A stretch of DNA of 16,052 nt. Origin: Pseudomonadota bacterium (GTDB taxonomy: Bacteria; Pseudomonadota; Gammaproteobacteria; Burkholderiales; Burkholderiaceae_B). The DNA lies in contig JAEYVD010000470.1 in the NCBI GenBank assembly GCA_023432075.1, positions 1 through 16,052 on the forward strand, written 5' to 3'. Of this stretch, positions 1 through 6,836 are shown piece after piece. The notes below the pieces were generated by a model, which worked only from the letters and a program-made list of their open reading frames with translations, searched no databases and was not told where the DNA came from. Made by a program: the position numbers and the translations under genes. Position 1 is the first letter of the stretch. Each line of letters opens with the position of its first letter.

Positions 1-64
1 GCGCCATCGAGGTAAGGACGGTCAGCGCCACTGTGGCGCAGGCGCGGAGCGCGGTGCGGTTCAT
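1..64 (-). CDS. Start of a secreted protein, possibly a Bug/TctC-type solute-binding protein (partial)
   Basis: Only the first 21 codons lie in the window; the gene runs off the left edge. They begin MNRTALRACATVALTVLTSM, with basic residues near the start followed by a hydrophobic stretch, which is a typical Sec signal peptide. A good ribosome binding site, AGGAGA, lies just upstream of the ATG at 64. The gene is divergent from a flavin reductase-like gene and an IclR regulator. In Burkholderiales such divergent secreted proteins are very often tripartite tricarboxylate (Bug) binding proteins. That identity is inferred from context only, because no mature sequence is visible; any other exported protein would fit. 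Confidence 0.6.
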   Translation of the reverse strand, partial: MNRTALRACATVALTVLTSMA

Positions 65-306
65 GGTGAGTCTCCTGTGCGTGTCATCGCGTTTTGTATG
101 TTTGTTGACACTCTAGGAATTTGCGCCTTTCCGAACAACGGCAATTTCTCAAAAAGATCCGGATAGTGGACTCTTTTGTGACGTGGCATTGCGCACGCCT
201 TTCGGTCAGGCTTTGCTTGGCCCGAAAATACAGCTTGGCGGACCCTGTCCGCATCGATGTGCTTCCAATTTGATGTTCAATATCCGGACTACACAGCGAG
301 TCAATC
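65..306. promoter_or_regulatory. Divergent control region between the secreted-protein gene and the flavin reductase/IclR operon
   Basis: This 242-bp gap has no plausible gene. A possible leftward sigma-70 promoter reads TTGTTC (minus strand, 138-133), a 17-bp spacer, then TAGAGT (115-110), placing the start about 40 nt before the ATG at 64. The palindrome ATCCGGAT (157-164) shares its first seven bases with a second copy at 282-288, close to the rightward gene. These are candidate operator half-sites for the adjacent IclR protein, but no clear long IclR palindrome is visible, so this is a suggestion. The promoter for the rightward operon is not obvious. Confidence 0.4.
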
Positions 307-939
307 ATGCACTTTCCCGCAAGTGATCTGAACCCCGAACAGACCTACCGCCTGATGAGCGGCATCATCGTGCCCCGGCCCATCGCCTGGATCAGCAGCG
401 TCAACGCGCACGGTGTCGTCAACCTGGCCCCCTTCAGTTGTTACACCTTCGTCTCCAACCAGCCGCCAATGATTGGCGTGAACATCGGCAGAAAGGCTGG
501 CGAGCGCAAAGACACCGGCCGCAACATCATGGAAAACGGCCATTTCGTCGTGAACATTGCCGACGAAACCCTGCTGGACCCGTTGCACGAAAGCGCCCAC
601 GAGCATCCGCCCGAAGTCAGCGAAGCCGAGCTGCTGGGCCTGGAGGTCCTTTCCGGCACGGTGATCGCGACACCGCGCCTGGCCGCAGCGCCCATCAGCC
701 TGGAATGCCGGCTGCATAGCGTCACGCCGTTTGGCAACACCGGCGCCGAGTTCTATGTGGGTGAAGTCGTGATGTTTCACATCCGCGAGGGCCTGATGCA
801 AGACGGCAAGATCGACACCGGCAAGCTGCGCCCCATCTGCCGCATCGGCGGGCCGAACTATGCGTCGCTGGGCGAAATCATCACCAAACGTGGCATCGCC
901 CAAACGGCAAAGTCCGTCATGAAACCGGAGGCCGCATGA
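307..939 (+). CDS. Flavin reductase-like FMN-binding protein
   Basis: A 210-residue protein of the flavin reductase-like/DIM6-NTAB family, a split-barrel fold that binds FMN or FAD. Members either supply reduced flavin to a partner monooxygenase or act as flavoproteins themselves. The family pattern is visible: RPIAWISSVNAHGVVNLAPFS near residues 24-44, SNQPPMIGVNIG near 50-61, then a KDTGRNI stretch and NGHFVVNIAD near 69-87, and the second half of the barrel (FYVGEVVMFHI) near 150. Length is normal for the family. The start has only a weak ribosome binding site. The gene overlaps the IclR gene by ATGA, so the two are probably translationally coupled. No monooxygenase lies next to it here, so the physiological partner is unknown. 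Confidence 0.85.
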   Translation: MHFPASDLNPEQTYRLMSGIIVPRPIAWISSVNAHGVVNLAPFSCYTFVSNQPPMIGVNIGRKAGERKDTGRNIMENGHFVVNIADETLLDPLHESAHEHPPEVSEAELLGLEVLSGTVIATPRLAAAPISLECRLHSVTPFGNTGAEFYVGEVVMFHIREGLMQDGKIDTGKLRPICRIGGPNYASLGEIITKRGIAQTAKSVMKPEAA

Positions 940-1727
940 GCGGCTCCGAGGCTAAAAGCGCGGCCGGCGCCCAGACCGTCCGGCGCGCATTGGCCTTGCT
1001 GCGGTTGATTGCGTGCGGGCAGGAACGGGGTGTGCGCTTGGTGGACCTGGAGCGCATGTCCGGCCTGAACCGGCCGACCGTGCATCGATTGCTCAAGACC
1101 TTGGTGCAGGAAGAAGCGGTAGAACAGGACCCGGAAACGCGGCGGTACTTGATTGGCCAGGAAATCACCCTGCTTGGGCTGGCGCGAACGCGGCGGTTTC
1201 CGTTATTGACGCTGGCCGATCCGTACATGGCCGAACTGGCGGATCAGGTGGGGGATACCGTGTTTCTGAGTATCCGGCACGGGCTTGATTCGATCTGCAT
1301 TGGGCGTCGGACAGGAAGGCATCCGATACAGGTGTTGTCGATTGAGGTAGGTGTGCGCCGGCCGCTTGGGGTGGGGGTGTCTGGCGTGGCGTTGTTGGCC
1401 AGCCTGGACGCGGACGAAAGCGCGCGGCTGGTTAGCAGTAATGCGGCGCGGTTGGAGGTGTTGGGCGAGCGGGTGGAGGATGTGATCGCGCGGGTTGACT
1501 CGGCCCGGCGGGAAGGCCTGGCGCATGCGCCCGTGGGGCTGATGCCGGGGACCAGCGCGGTCGCGGTGCCGATCATGTCGGCTAAAGGGGAAGCGCTCGG
1601 GGCGATTACGGTGACGGCGATGGCGGAGCGCTTAGGGCCGGGGAGGTTCGGGGAGGTCGTGGACAGGATGCGGCAGGCGGTGGCAGGAATCGCAGCAAGG
1701 TGGGGACACGTCTCGAATCGGGCGTGA
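936..1727 (+). CDS. IclR-family transcriptional regulator
   Basis: A 263-residue IclR-family regulator of standard length. The N-terminal winged helix-turn-helix spans about residues 12-75, with the recognition region LERMSGLNRPTVHRLLKTL near 38-56. The C-terminal effector-binding domain spans about 90-250 and includes GVGVSGVALLA near 146-155 and the GTSAVAVPI segment near 205-213. Its ATG overlaps the stop of the flavin reductase-like gene. IclR proteins usually control the neighbouring catabolic genes in response to a small aromatic or organic acid. The likely targets are its own operon and the divergent secreted-protein gene at the left edge. The effector cannot be inferred. Confidence 0.93.
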   Translation: MSGSEAKSAAGAQTVRRALALLRLIACGQERGVRLVDLERMSGLNRPTVHRLLKTLVQEEAVEQDPETRRYLIGQEITLLGLARTRRFPLLTLADPYMAELADQVGDTVFLSIRHGLDSICIGRRTGRHPIQVLSIEVGVRRPLGVGVSGVALLASLDADESARLVSSNAARLEVLGERVEDVIARVDSARREGLAHAPVGLMPGTSAVAVPIMSAKGEALGAITVTAMAERLGPGRFGEVVDRMRQAVAGIAARWGHVSNRA

Positions 1728-1732
1728 CGCAA

Positions 1733-1748
1733 CGGGCCGTAGGGCCCG
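1733..1748. terminator. Short GC hairpin between convergent genes, possible weak terminator
   Basis: CGGGCC, a GTAG loop, and GGCCCG form a perfect 6-bp hairpin six bases after the IclR stop codon, in the 119-bp gap before the end of the convergent autotransporter gene. No T-run follows on either strand, so it is at best a weak or factor-assisted terminator. A run of eight G follows at 1756-1763. Confidence 0.3.
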
Positions 1749-1846
1749 AGAGCGCGGGGGGGGATGGTCGCAGGGGCGCGCATGAAGTTAGGGTCATGAC
1801 TTCGTCCAAGACGCGGCCCGCGAATGTCTGGGTCTGTCCCGCGCCG

Positions 1847-4636
1847 CTAGAACGCCCAGCGCGCGGTCAGCGTGGCGCCATGTTCCTGGGTGCCCGAGCC
1901 GAACTGTCCCGCGTAGCTGAGATCGAGGGTGCCGCTGCGACCCATCGCGGTCCCCAAGCCGGCTTCAACCAGAGCCGCGTTGCGCGCAATTGGCGCGCCG
2001 GCAACCGTGAACGCGTTGCCCACATCGAAAGCCATCCGCGCGGTCGGATTCAGGTCGCCGAAGGCATGGCGCCAGCCGGCGCCGGCGGTGATCCAACCCT
2101 CAAACTTGTCCAGCGTCACCAATTGCCGGCCGCGCAGACCCAGCGTGCTGGTGGTGGTCTGGTTGTCTTGGCTCGCGCCCGACAGCGCGGCGCTGCCGCC
2201 GCTTTCCCGGAACGCGCGGCTGCGAAGATTGGCCCAGGCCAGGCCGGCGTACGGCTCCACCGAGAGCGCTTGTCCAACCTCAATGGCATACCCCAGTTCG
2301 GTGAAGAGCTGGGTGGTGTTGGCGCCGTAATCGGCCCGCAGCGTTTGATCCAGCCCGCCCACGGCGATACGGCGTTTGCTGTTGATGTCGTGCCAGGTGT
2401 ATGAGCCGCCCAGCAGCAGATTGAGCTTGCCGTCGCCGACGTCGAAGGCCTTGCCGCCGTAAACAATGGCGCTGTAGCTTGAGATATCGACCTTGCCGTC
2501 GACGCCATCGGTGCGCAGGTTGCTGTCGGTGTAACCCAGCGCGCCGCCCAGGCGCCAGCCATTGCCGATTGCACCGTCGGCGCCGGCAAAGACGCCGCCC
2601 GTGTGCACGCGAACTTCTGAGGTTTCGCTGGAGGCGCCCATCCGTTGCCAGTTGCCGACCAGTTGCGCCCATGCCGGTCGCGCGTTGGAGGTGGGCAGGA
2701 CAGACGATGCTGGCGCCACGTCGCTCGCACCCATGGATGCCGTGGGCGCGCCCGCGCGCATGCCGGCGCCGAGGTTGGCGCGCAGATGCGATAGCGGCAC
2801 GTCTCGGGCCTGGCCGCCGACTCCCTGCATTGCGCCGATCGCGCCCGCGTGGGATTTTCCGGAGAGCGCGGAAAAGAACGGCTGCGGTGCTCCATTGGGC
2901 AGGTTGAGCGCGTGGCGATAGACCTCGTTGTCGGCGGGCATGCTGTCGATTGCATTGGCGGCAGCGCTGGCATTGCGGTCCGTGACCAGATCGGCAAAGC
3001 GGATCGGCCGCGAAGGCGGGGAGCCGACCGGGTCTGGAGCGGGCATGGGAGGCGTGACACCCGGTCCCGGCTGCGCGGGCGGAACAGGGGTGGTGCCAGG
3101 AGGAACCAGTTTGCGCGTCAGCGTCAGGCGAGCGTCCTGGTCATTGTCGGAATAACTGAGCGAAGGCGTCAGGTAGGCGAGATCGGCCGATACGCCGCTG
3201 AAACGCGTGCCGTTAAAGGTGCCAGTCGCGTGCAGGATGTTGTAAGTCGTGTTTTCGGCGTAGTTCCCCGGCGTTGCCTTGACCTGCACGTTCGCGTCCG
3301 TCAACGTCGCGACGCCGTTGACGATCACGCGGTCGCTCCTGCCGTCCGCTGCGGTCGTGACGCGCAAGACGGAGGCGGGCGAGAAGGTGAGGTCGCCATT
3401 GACGGTGAGCGCGCGCAGGCCGCCGGGCGAGAGAACGGCGTCGCTCGCCAACGTGGTAGCACCGACTGTGCCGCCGCCGCCCAGTTGCGCGCCGCTAGCT
3501 ACTGCAACCGGGCCGGGAAGCGCACCATTTACGGTCAGCGATCCGCCATCGACCAAGGTGCGCGGATTGAGCAGCGGGTTGACGTTGCCGATGCTGTTGC
3601 CGGTCAGCACCACGTCGCCCGCGGCCACTCGAAGTTCCCCGGCGCCCGAAAGGGTGCCGGCGTACGTGACGGCGGGGCCGGTGAAATTGAAGAGCACCTT
3701 CCCGGCGCCAGCGCCAAATTCAATGGCGCCCACATCCAGAAAGCCGCCCGCCGCGGGCGTTGCGTCGTTGGCGCCGATGACAAGCGTGCCGGTCGAGCCG
3801 GGCAATTTCGCGAGCACAACGCTGGGCGCCGACAGGCGTGCCCTGTCAGTCACGCTGAGGCTACCCGTGCCCCGGTTGCCCACGACGATGCCGGCACCGG
3901 AACGCCATTCGCTACCCGCGCCCGTCAGGTTGACGCTTGCAGTTGCGCTTTGATGACTGTCGGCAAGTGCGGCACCCACGTCCGTGTAGAGCGCGCCGCC
4001 GCCGGACACGGTTATCTTCGCAAGGGAGAGCCCGGCGATGCTCATGTAGCCCGTGCTTGTCCAGGAAGACCCGGGGCCGGCGATCGTGACGGTCGCATCC
4101 CCCATGCCCCACTCGCCCAGAACGGCTGTGCCGGTCGTCAGTGTGGACGCGCCGTTGATCGAAAGAACTCCCTGTCCCGAGCCCGCCAGACTGAAATGTG
4201 TCGCCGTCACCGTGGCGCGGTTCGCGAACGTGAGACGGCCCTTCGCGCCGACCGTAAGGGCCGACTCCATGCTCGTCGTTTCCAGATGGGCGCCATCGCG
4301 GACAGTCAGTGTGCCGTCGCCGCCGTTGTTGCCGGTAATGACCCCGCGGGCATCCAGCCGCGCTGCAGCGCCTGCAATGTCGAGCACACCCACCTGGGAT
4401 TGCCCGTTATACACATTTCGCGCCACGCCCGCGCCGTTCAGGGTGACCGCCTCGCTCCCGCCCACGGAAGCATCGACGCTGGCGCTTGGCACCGTGCCGC
4501 CCCATGTGAGCGGGTCGAACCAGTCGCGGGAGGCCCACGCCGCGGATCCGGGTGCAATGGCGCCGGCGAGCGCGACCACGATGCCCAGACGCGGAAAGGT
4601 GCTGTGGGGGAAGGGCTTGGATTCACGATTTGACAC
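1847..4636 (-). CDS. Classical (type Va) autotransporter with pertactin-like barrel
   Basis: A 929-residue surface protein that exports its own passenger. It starts at a GTG; no ATG is available upstream before an in-frame TAA. The signal peptide has a hydrophobic core at about 17-33 and probably ends at AWA/S (35/36). The passenger (about 36-510) is Gly/Ala/Thr-rich with short repeated strands such as GTLTVRDGAHL, ATVTIAGPGSSW and GSLSVTDRARLS, typical of a beta-helix. A proline-rich linker follows at about 512-544, with an ALSGKSHAGAI motif near 590-600. The autotransporter beta-barrel runs from about 655 and ends in a terminal Phe (ARWAF), the usual signal for outer membrane assembly. No RGD and no protease or esterase motif is seen in the passenger, so an adhesin or structural role is more likely than an enzyme; this is inferred. 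Confidence 0.93.
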   Translation of the reverse strand: MSNRESKPFPHSTFPRLGIVVALAGAIAPGSAAWASRDWFDPLTWGGTVPSASVDASVGGSEAVTLNGAGVARNVYNGQSQVGVLDIAGAAARLDARGVITGNNGGDGTLTVRDGAHLETTSMESALTVGAKGRLTFANRATVTATHFSLAGSGQGVLSINGASTLTTGTAVLGEWGMGDATVTIAGPGSSWTSTGYMSIAGLSLAKITVSGGGALYTDVGAALADSHQSATASVNLTGAGSEWRSGAGIVVGNRGTGSLSVTDRARLSAPSVVLAKLPGSTGTLVIGANDATPAAGGFLDVGAIEFGAGAGKVLFNFTGPAVTYAGTLSGAGELRVAAGDVVLTGNSIGNVNPLLNPRTLVDGGSLTVNGALPGPVAVASGAQLGGGGTVGATTLASDAVLSPGGLRALTVNGDLTFSPASVLRVTTAADGRSDRVIVNGVATLTDANVQVKATPGNYAENTTYNILHATGTFNGTRFSGVSADLAYLTPSLSYSDNDQDARLTLTRKLVPPGTTPVPPAQPGPGVTPPMPAPDPVGSPPSRPIRFADLVTDRNASAAANAIDSMPADNEVYRHALNLPNGAPQPFFSALSGKSHAGAIGAMQGVGGQARDVPLSHLRANLGAGMRAGAPTASMGASDVAPASSVLPTSNARPAWAQLVGNWQRMGASSETSEVRVHTGGVFAGADGAIGNGWRLGGALGYTDSNLRTDGVDGKVDISSYSAIVYGGKAFDVGDGKLNLLLGGSYTWHDINSKRRIAVGGLDQTLRADYGANTTQLFTELGYAIEVGQALSVEPYAGLAWANLRSRAFRESGGSAALSGASQDNQTTTSTLGLRGRQLVTLDKFEGWITAGAGWRHAFGDLNPTARMAFDVGNAFTVAGAPIARNAALVEAGLGTAMGRSGTLDLSYAGQFGSGTQEHGATLTARWAF

Positions 4637-5007
4637 AGCGGCGTCCCGAATTTTCGTGACCGGATATTACTCAAAACGTCGAGTTGCTTCGGAACTTTTT
4701 GGTAACTGAGGGCTGATCCCGGCCGTCGTGCGACGGACGGTATTTCACCTGCTTTCAGAAGTGGGGTTTCCGCTTTGCGCACAACATCATTCATAAAGAA
4801 TAGTTGGCCGCTTCCCGCTAAAGATTCGAAGTAGTCTTATTTCAGTAATGATTGGCGCGGTGGTTTCATACGTTTGCTGCGATTTGAAATGCAGCATGTG
4901 GAAGCGCTGAATAATCCATATTCCGGTCCCCAGCGAACGGCTTGCTGTAGGACTGCAGCCGCAGATTGCGTGGTGGCCTGCGGCCAGCATTTTGGATAAA
5001 ACAGCGG
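4637..5007. promoter_or_regulatory. Upstream region of the autotransporter; no convincing gene
   Basis: This long intergenic stretch is noticeably richer in A and T (especially about 4780-4920) than its surroundings. I find no credible coding sequence, tRNA or transposon remnant. For the minus-strand autotransporter, a TAATAT -10-like box lies at 4669-4664 (minus strand), about 30 bases before the GTG; the -35 is unclear. Further upstream, CCGTCGTGCGACGG (4723-4736) is a perfect dyad with 6-bp arms and could be an operator. On the plus strand, GATAAA at 4995-5000 could be a -10 box for the candidate RNA that follows, but no matching -35 is seen. Confidence 0.4.
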
Positions 5008-5101
5008 CGGCCAACCGGCGGTTGACGTTGGGGCGTTAGGTAGGGTGACCGGTTGGCCGTGATCTAGGCTATGGCCGTGGCGGAAGTCACGGCTTTTTTT
5101 T
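5008..5101 (+). ncRNA. Candidate small RNA ending in an orphan intrinsic terminator
   Basis: A perfect 11-bp inverted repeat, CGGCCAACCGG (5008-5018) and CCGGTTGGCCG (5049-5059), encloses a 30-nt G-rich loop. After a short linker comes a complete intrinsic terminator: GCCGTG (5074-5079), CACGGC (5088-5093) and eight T (5094-5101). Both are oriented for plus-strand transcription, yet no plus-strand gene lies upstream; the flanking genes are both on the minus strand. A GATAAA box at 4995-5000 would put the start at about 5007, at the foot of the first stem, giving an RNA of roughly 95 nt with an Hfq-like U tail. No -35 box is convincing, and I do not recognise a known RNA family. Confidence 0.42.
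5074..5101 (+). terminator. Strong rho-independent terminator on the plus strand
   Basis: A 6-bp GC-rich stem (5074-5079 with 5088-5093) plus a G-T pair at 5080/5087 closes a 6-nt loop and runs directly into eight T. It is correctly polarised only for plus-strand transcription. The minus-strand gene ending at 5145 would meet the A-run before the hairpin, so this is not its terminator. Confidence 0.75.
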
Positions 5102-5144
5102 GTACGGCAGGCCGGGTATCGCGAGCGGCAAGCCCGCAAAGCCG

Positions 5145-6200
5145 CTAGACGGCTGACGGCCTGGCAGCGCGCGTGCGGCGCAGTTCGACCACTTGCTCCG
5201 CGCCTACGGCGCGCGCGCGCAGCTGGCCGCAGCCGCCGTCCACATCCTGCCCCGCGCTATTCCTGACTTTGGTCAGCACGCCACGGCTGTGCAGATAACG
5301 GACGATTTCGCGGGTGCGCGCGGAATCGGGGCGCTGGTAGGTATCGCCCTCAAGACTATTGAACGGAATGACGTTGAGCACGCCGTACTTGCCTTTGAGC
5401 AGACCCGCGACCGCATCGAGTTCATCGTCGCCGTCGTTGACGCCTTTGAGTAGCGTCCATTGGTACTGGATCGGGTAGTCGGTGTCGCGAGCATATCGCT
5501 CGCCAAGTTCGATTAGCGCTTCCGGAGAAATTTTGGGTGCGCGCGGCAGCAGATGCTCTCGCAACTCGGCTTTGGTCGTGTGCAGCGACAGCGCCAGTGC
5601 GGGCTTGACGCGTTGCCGCGGCAGCGCTTCGAACACGCGCAGGTCTCCCACCGTGGAGAACACCAGATTCTTGTGCCCGATATTGCCTTCGGTGCCGAGC
5701 AGGTCGATAGCTTCGAGCACGTTGTCGAGGTTGTGGGCCGGTTCACCCATGCCCATGAAAACGACTTTCTTCACCGCACGCTGACGCCGCGCCAGCACGA
5801 CCTGGGCGAGGATTTCCATGCTGGTGACCTGACGAATCAAGCCGCTCTTGCCGGTCATGCAGAAGCGACAGCCGACCGCACAGCCGACCTGGGTGGACAC
5901 GCACAGTCCGTCGCGCGGCAACAGTACGCTTTCCAAAATCTGCCCGTCGGCCAGTTCGACAAGCAAGCGCGAACCGTCGCTGCCGGCATGTTCCGAGCGG
6001 ATGCGGGCAAGGCCGTCCAATTCTGCGGTCAAGGCGGGCAGGGCGTCGCGCAGCGCGAGGGGCAGAAAATGCTCGGCGCTACGGCGCCGCGTGCCGGTGT
6101 CGAGCGCCTGCCCTTGCAGCCAGACGCGCATGATCCGCCCGCGGTGAACGGGCAGCGCGCCGAGCGCGGCGAGGCGTTGGTCGAAGTCAGAAAAGCGCAT
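5145..6200 (-). CDS. RlmN-like radical SAM RNA methyltransferase (likely paralogue)
   Basis: A 351-residue member of the RlmN/Cfr family, which uses a radical SAM mechanism to methylate C2 of an adenosine in 23S rRNA (A2503) and, for RlmN, some tRNAs. The [4Fe-4S] motif CAVGCRFC gives Cys107, Cys111 and Cys114. The catalytic Cys100 (in GLCVSTQVGC) and the methyl-carrying Cys324 (in DGGCGQL) are both present, as are FMGMGEPAHN near 148-157 and SLHTTKAELREHLLP. All catalytic residues are therefore intact. The N-terminus is shorter than in E. coli RlmN. In Burkholderiales the housekeeping rlmN normally sits near ndk, pilF and ispG, so this copy in a different context is probably a second, diverged paralogue. 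The ATG at 6200 lacks a visible ribosome binding site; it is the only normal start in frame after the preceding stop. Confidence 0.88.
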   Translation of the reverse strand: MRFSDFDQRLAALGALPVHRGRIMRVWLQGQALDTGTRRRSAEHFLPLALRDALPALTAELDGLARIRSEHAGSDGSRLLVELADGQILESVLLPRDGLCVSTQVGCAVGCRFCMTGKSGLIRQVTSMEILAQVVLARRQRAVKKVVFMGMGEPAHNLDNVLEAIDLLGTEGNIGHKNLVFSTVGDLRVFEALPRQRVKPALALSLHTTKAELREHLLPRAPKISPEALIELGERYARDTDYPIQYQWTLLKGVNDGDDELDAVAGLLKGKYGVLNVIPFNSLEGDTYQRPDSARTREIVRYLHSRGVLTKVRNSAGQDVDGGCGQLRARAVGAEQVVELRRTRAARPSAV

Positions 6201-6257
6201 GGGGGAGCGGATTTTACTTTGGTCGAGGCAATGGGCGGCGGAGACTGATCCCGAGCC

Positions 6258-6812
6258 TTAAAAGTCCCCGAGAAATTCCTCGGGGTCGGCTTCGACCTCG
6301 GCGATTGATCCCGTCAGTAGCGCGGCAAAGCTGGGCGCCACCCACGTGATCTGATCCGGGTCATGGGTGAATGCGATGATCTGCCCCGGCGTGCCGGATT
6401 GGCTTGGGGAGTGGTCGACCATCAGCAGCAGTGTTGCGCCGCCAAAGCTGGCGAAGGGTAGCCAGCCCGGCTGAAACCAGCCGTCCCTGATGCGCGCGTC
6501 TCGCGGCGCTGGTTCCTCGTATCCGGCATATCGCGGCGCTCGGTCCGCCATCCGCGCGCGTCCCGCGATCGCCTTTTCCAGCGGCAGAAAATCATAGGCC
6601 GTCAGATAGCCCGGCCGCATGAATACCGGCATATCGCGCTCGGCCCCGTTGGCCAGAAGCCATGCCTGCCTGGCGTCCGCAGAGATGGGGAAACCAAGTT
6701 CCGCCTCCACCGCTTCAAGCCCCGATTCCGCCGCACCCGGGTTGAGGTGTAGCGCGTGGCCATGTGCGTCGCAGACCGCTCGAACCCGATCAAGATAATG
6801 GGAAAAATTCAT
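6258..6812 (-). CDS. SMI1/KNR4-family protein
   Basis: A 184-residue protein resembling the SMI1/KNR4 superfamily. The pattern includes EAVEAELGFPISADARQAWLLANGAE (about 33-58), the usual LG-x-P...WLLANG signature, then YDFLPLEKAIAG near 73-84, and a later DGWFQPGWLPFASFGGATLLL stretch near 109-129, followed by QIIAFTHDPDQITWVAPSF. Length is normal. Members are often immunity proteins against polymorphic toxins or general protein-binding modules, but no toxin gene is adjacent. The start at 6812 has an AAGGA about 11 bases upstream. It lies 24 bases after the METTL25-like gene and 57 bases before the RlmN-like gene on the same strand, so it is probably co-transcribed with both. Its specific role is unknown. 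Confidence 0.8.
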   Translation of the reverse strand: MNFSHYLDRVRAVCDAHGHALHLNPGAAESGLEAVEAELGFPISADARQAWLLANGAERDMPVFMRPGYLTAYDFLPLEKAIAGRARMADRAPRYAGYEEPAPRDARIRDGWFQPGWLPFASFGGATLLLMVDHSPSQSGTPGQIIAFTHDPDQITWVAPSFAALLTGSIAEVEADPEEFLGDF

Positions 6813-6836
6813 CGCCGCAGGCGGTCCTTTTCAGTA

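Noticed and set aside
84..308. 74-codon minus-strand frame between the divergent genes
   Set aside because: It occupies the shared promoter region, with no ribosome binding site or domain.
1756..1763. Run of eight G as a possible phase-variation tract
   Set aside because: It lies in the gap after two convergent stop codons, not in a coding or promoter position.
2849..4633. 594-codon open frame on the plus strand opposite the autotransporter
   Set aside because: It is very rich in Arg, Gly and Ala with no recognisable domain, and lies fully antisense to a protein with clear signal, passenger and barrel. High GC explains the lack of stops.
4787..5139. Two overlapping minus-strand frames of 75 and 100 codons in the large gap
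   Set aside because: No ribosome binding site, no recognisable motif, and they run antisense through the candidate RNA stems and terminator.
5094..5146. Terminator for the RlmN-like gene formed from the A/T run and nearby hairpin
   Set aside because: On the minus strand the A-run precedes the hairpin, so the polarity is wrong; the AGCGGC/GCCGCT pair at 5124-5146 has no T-run.
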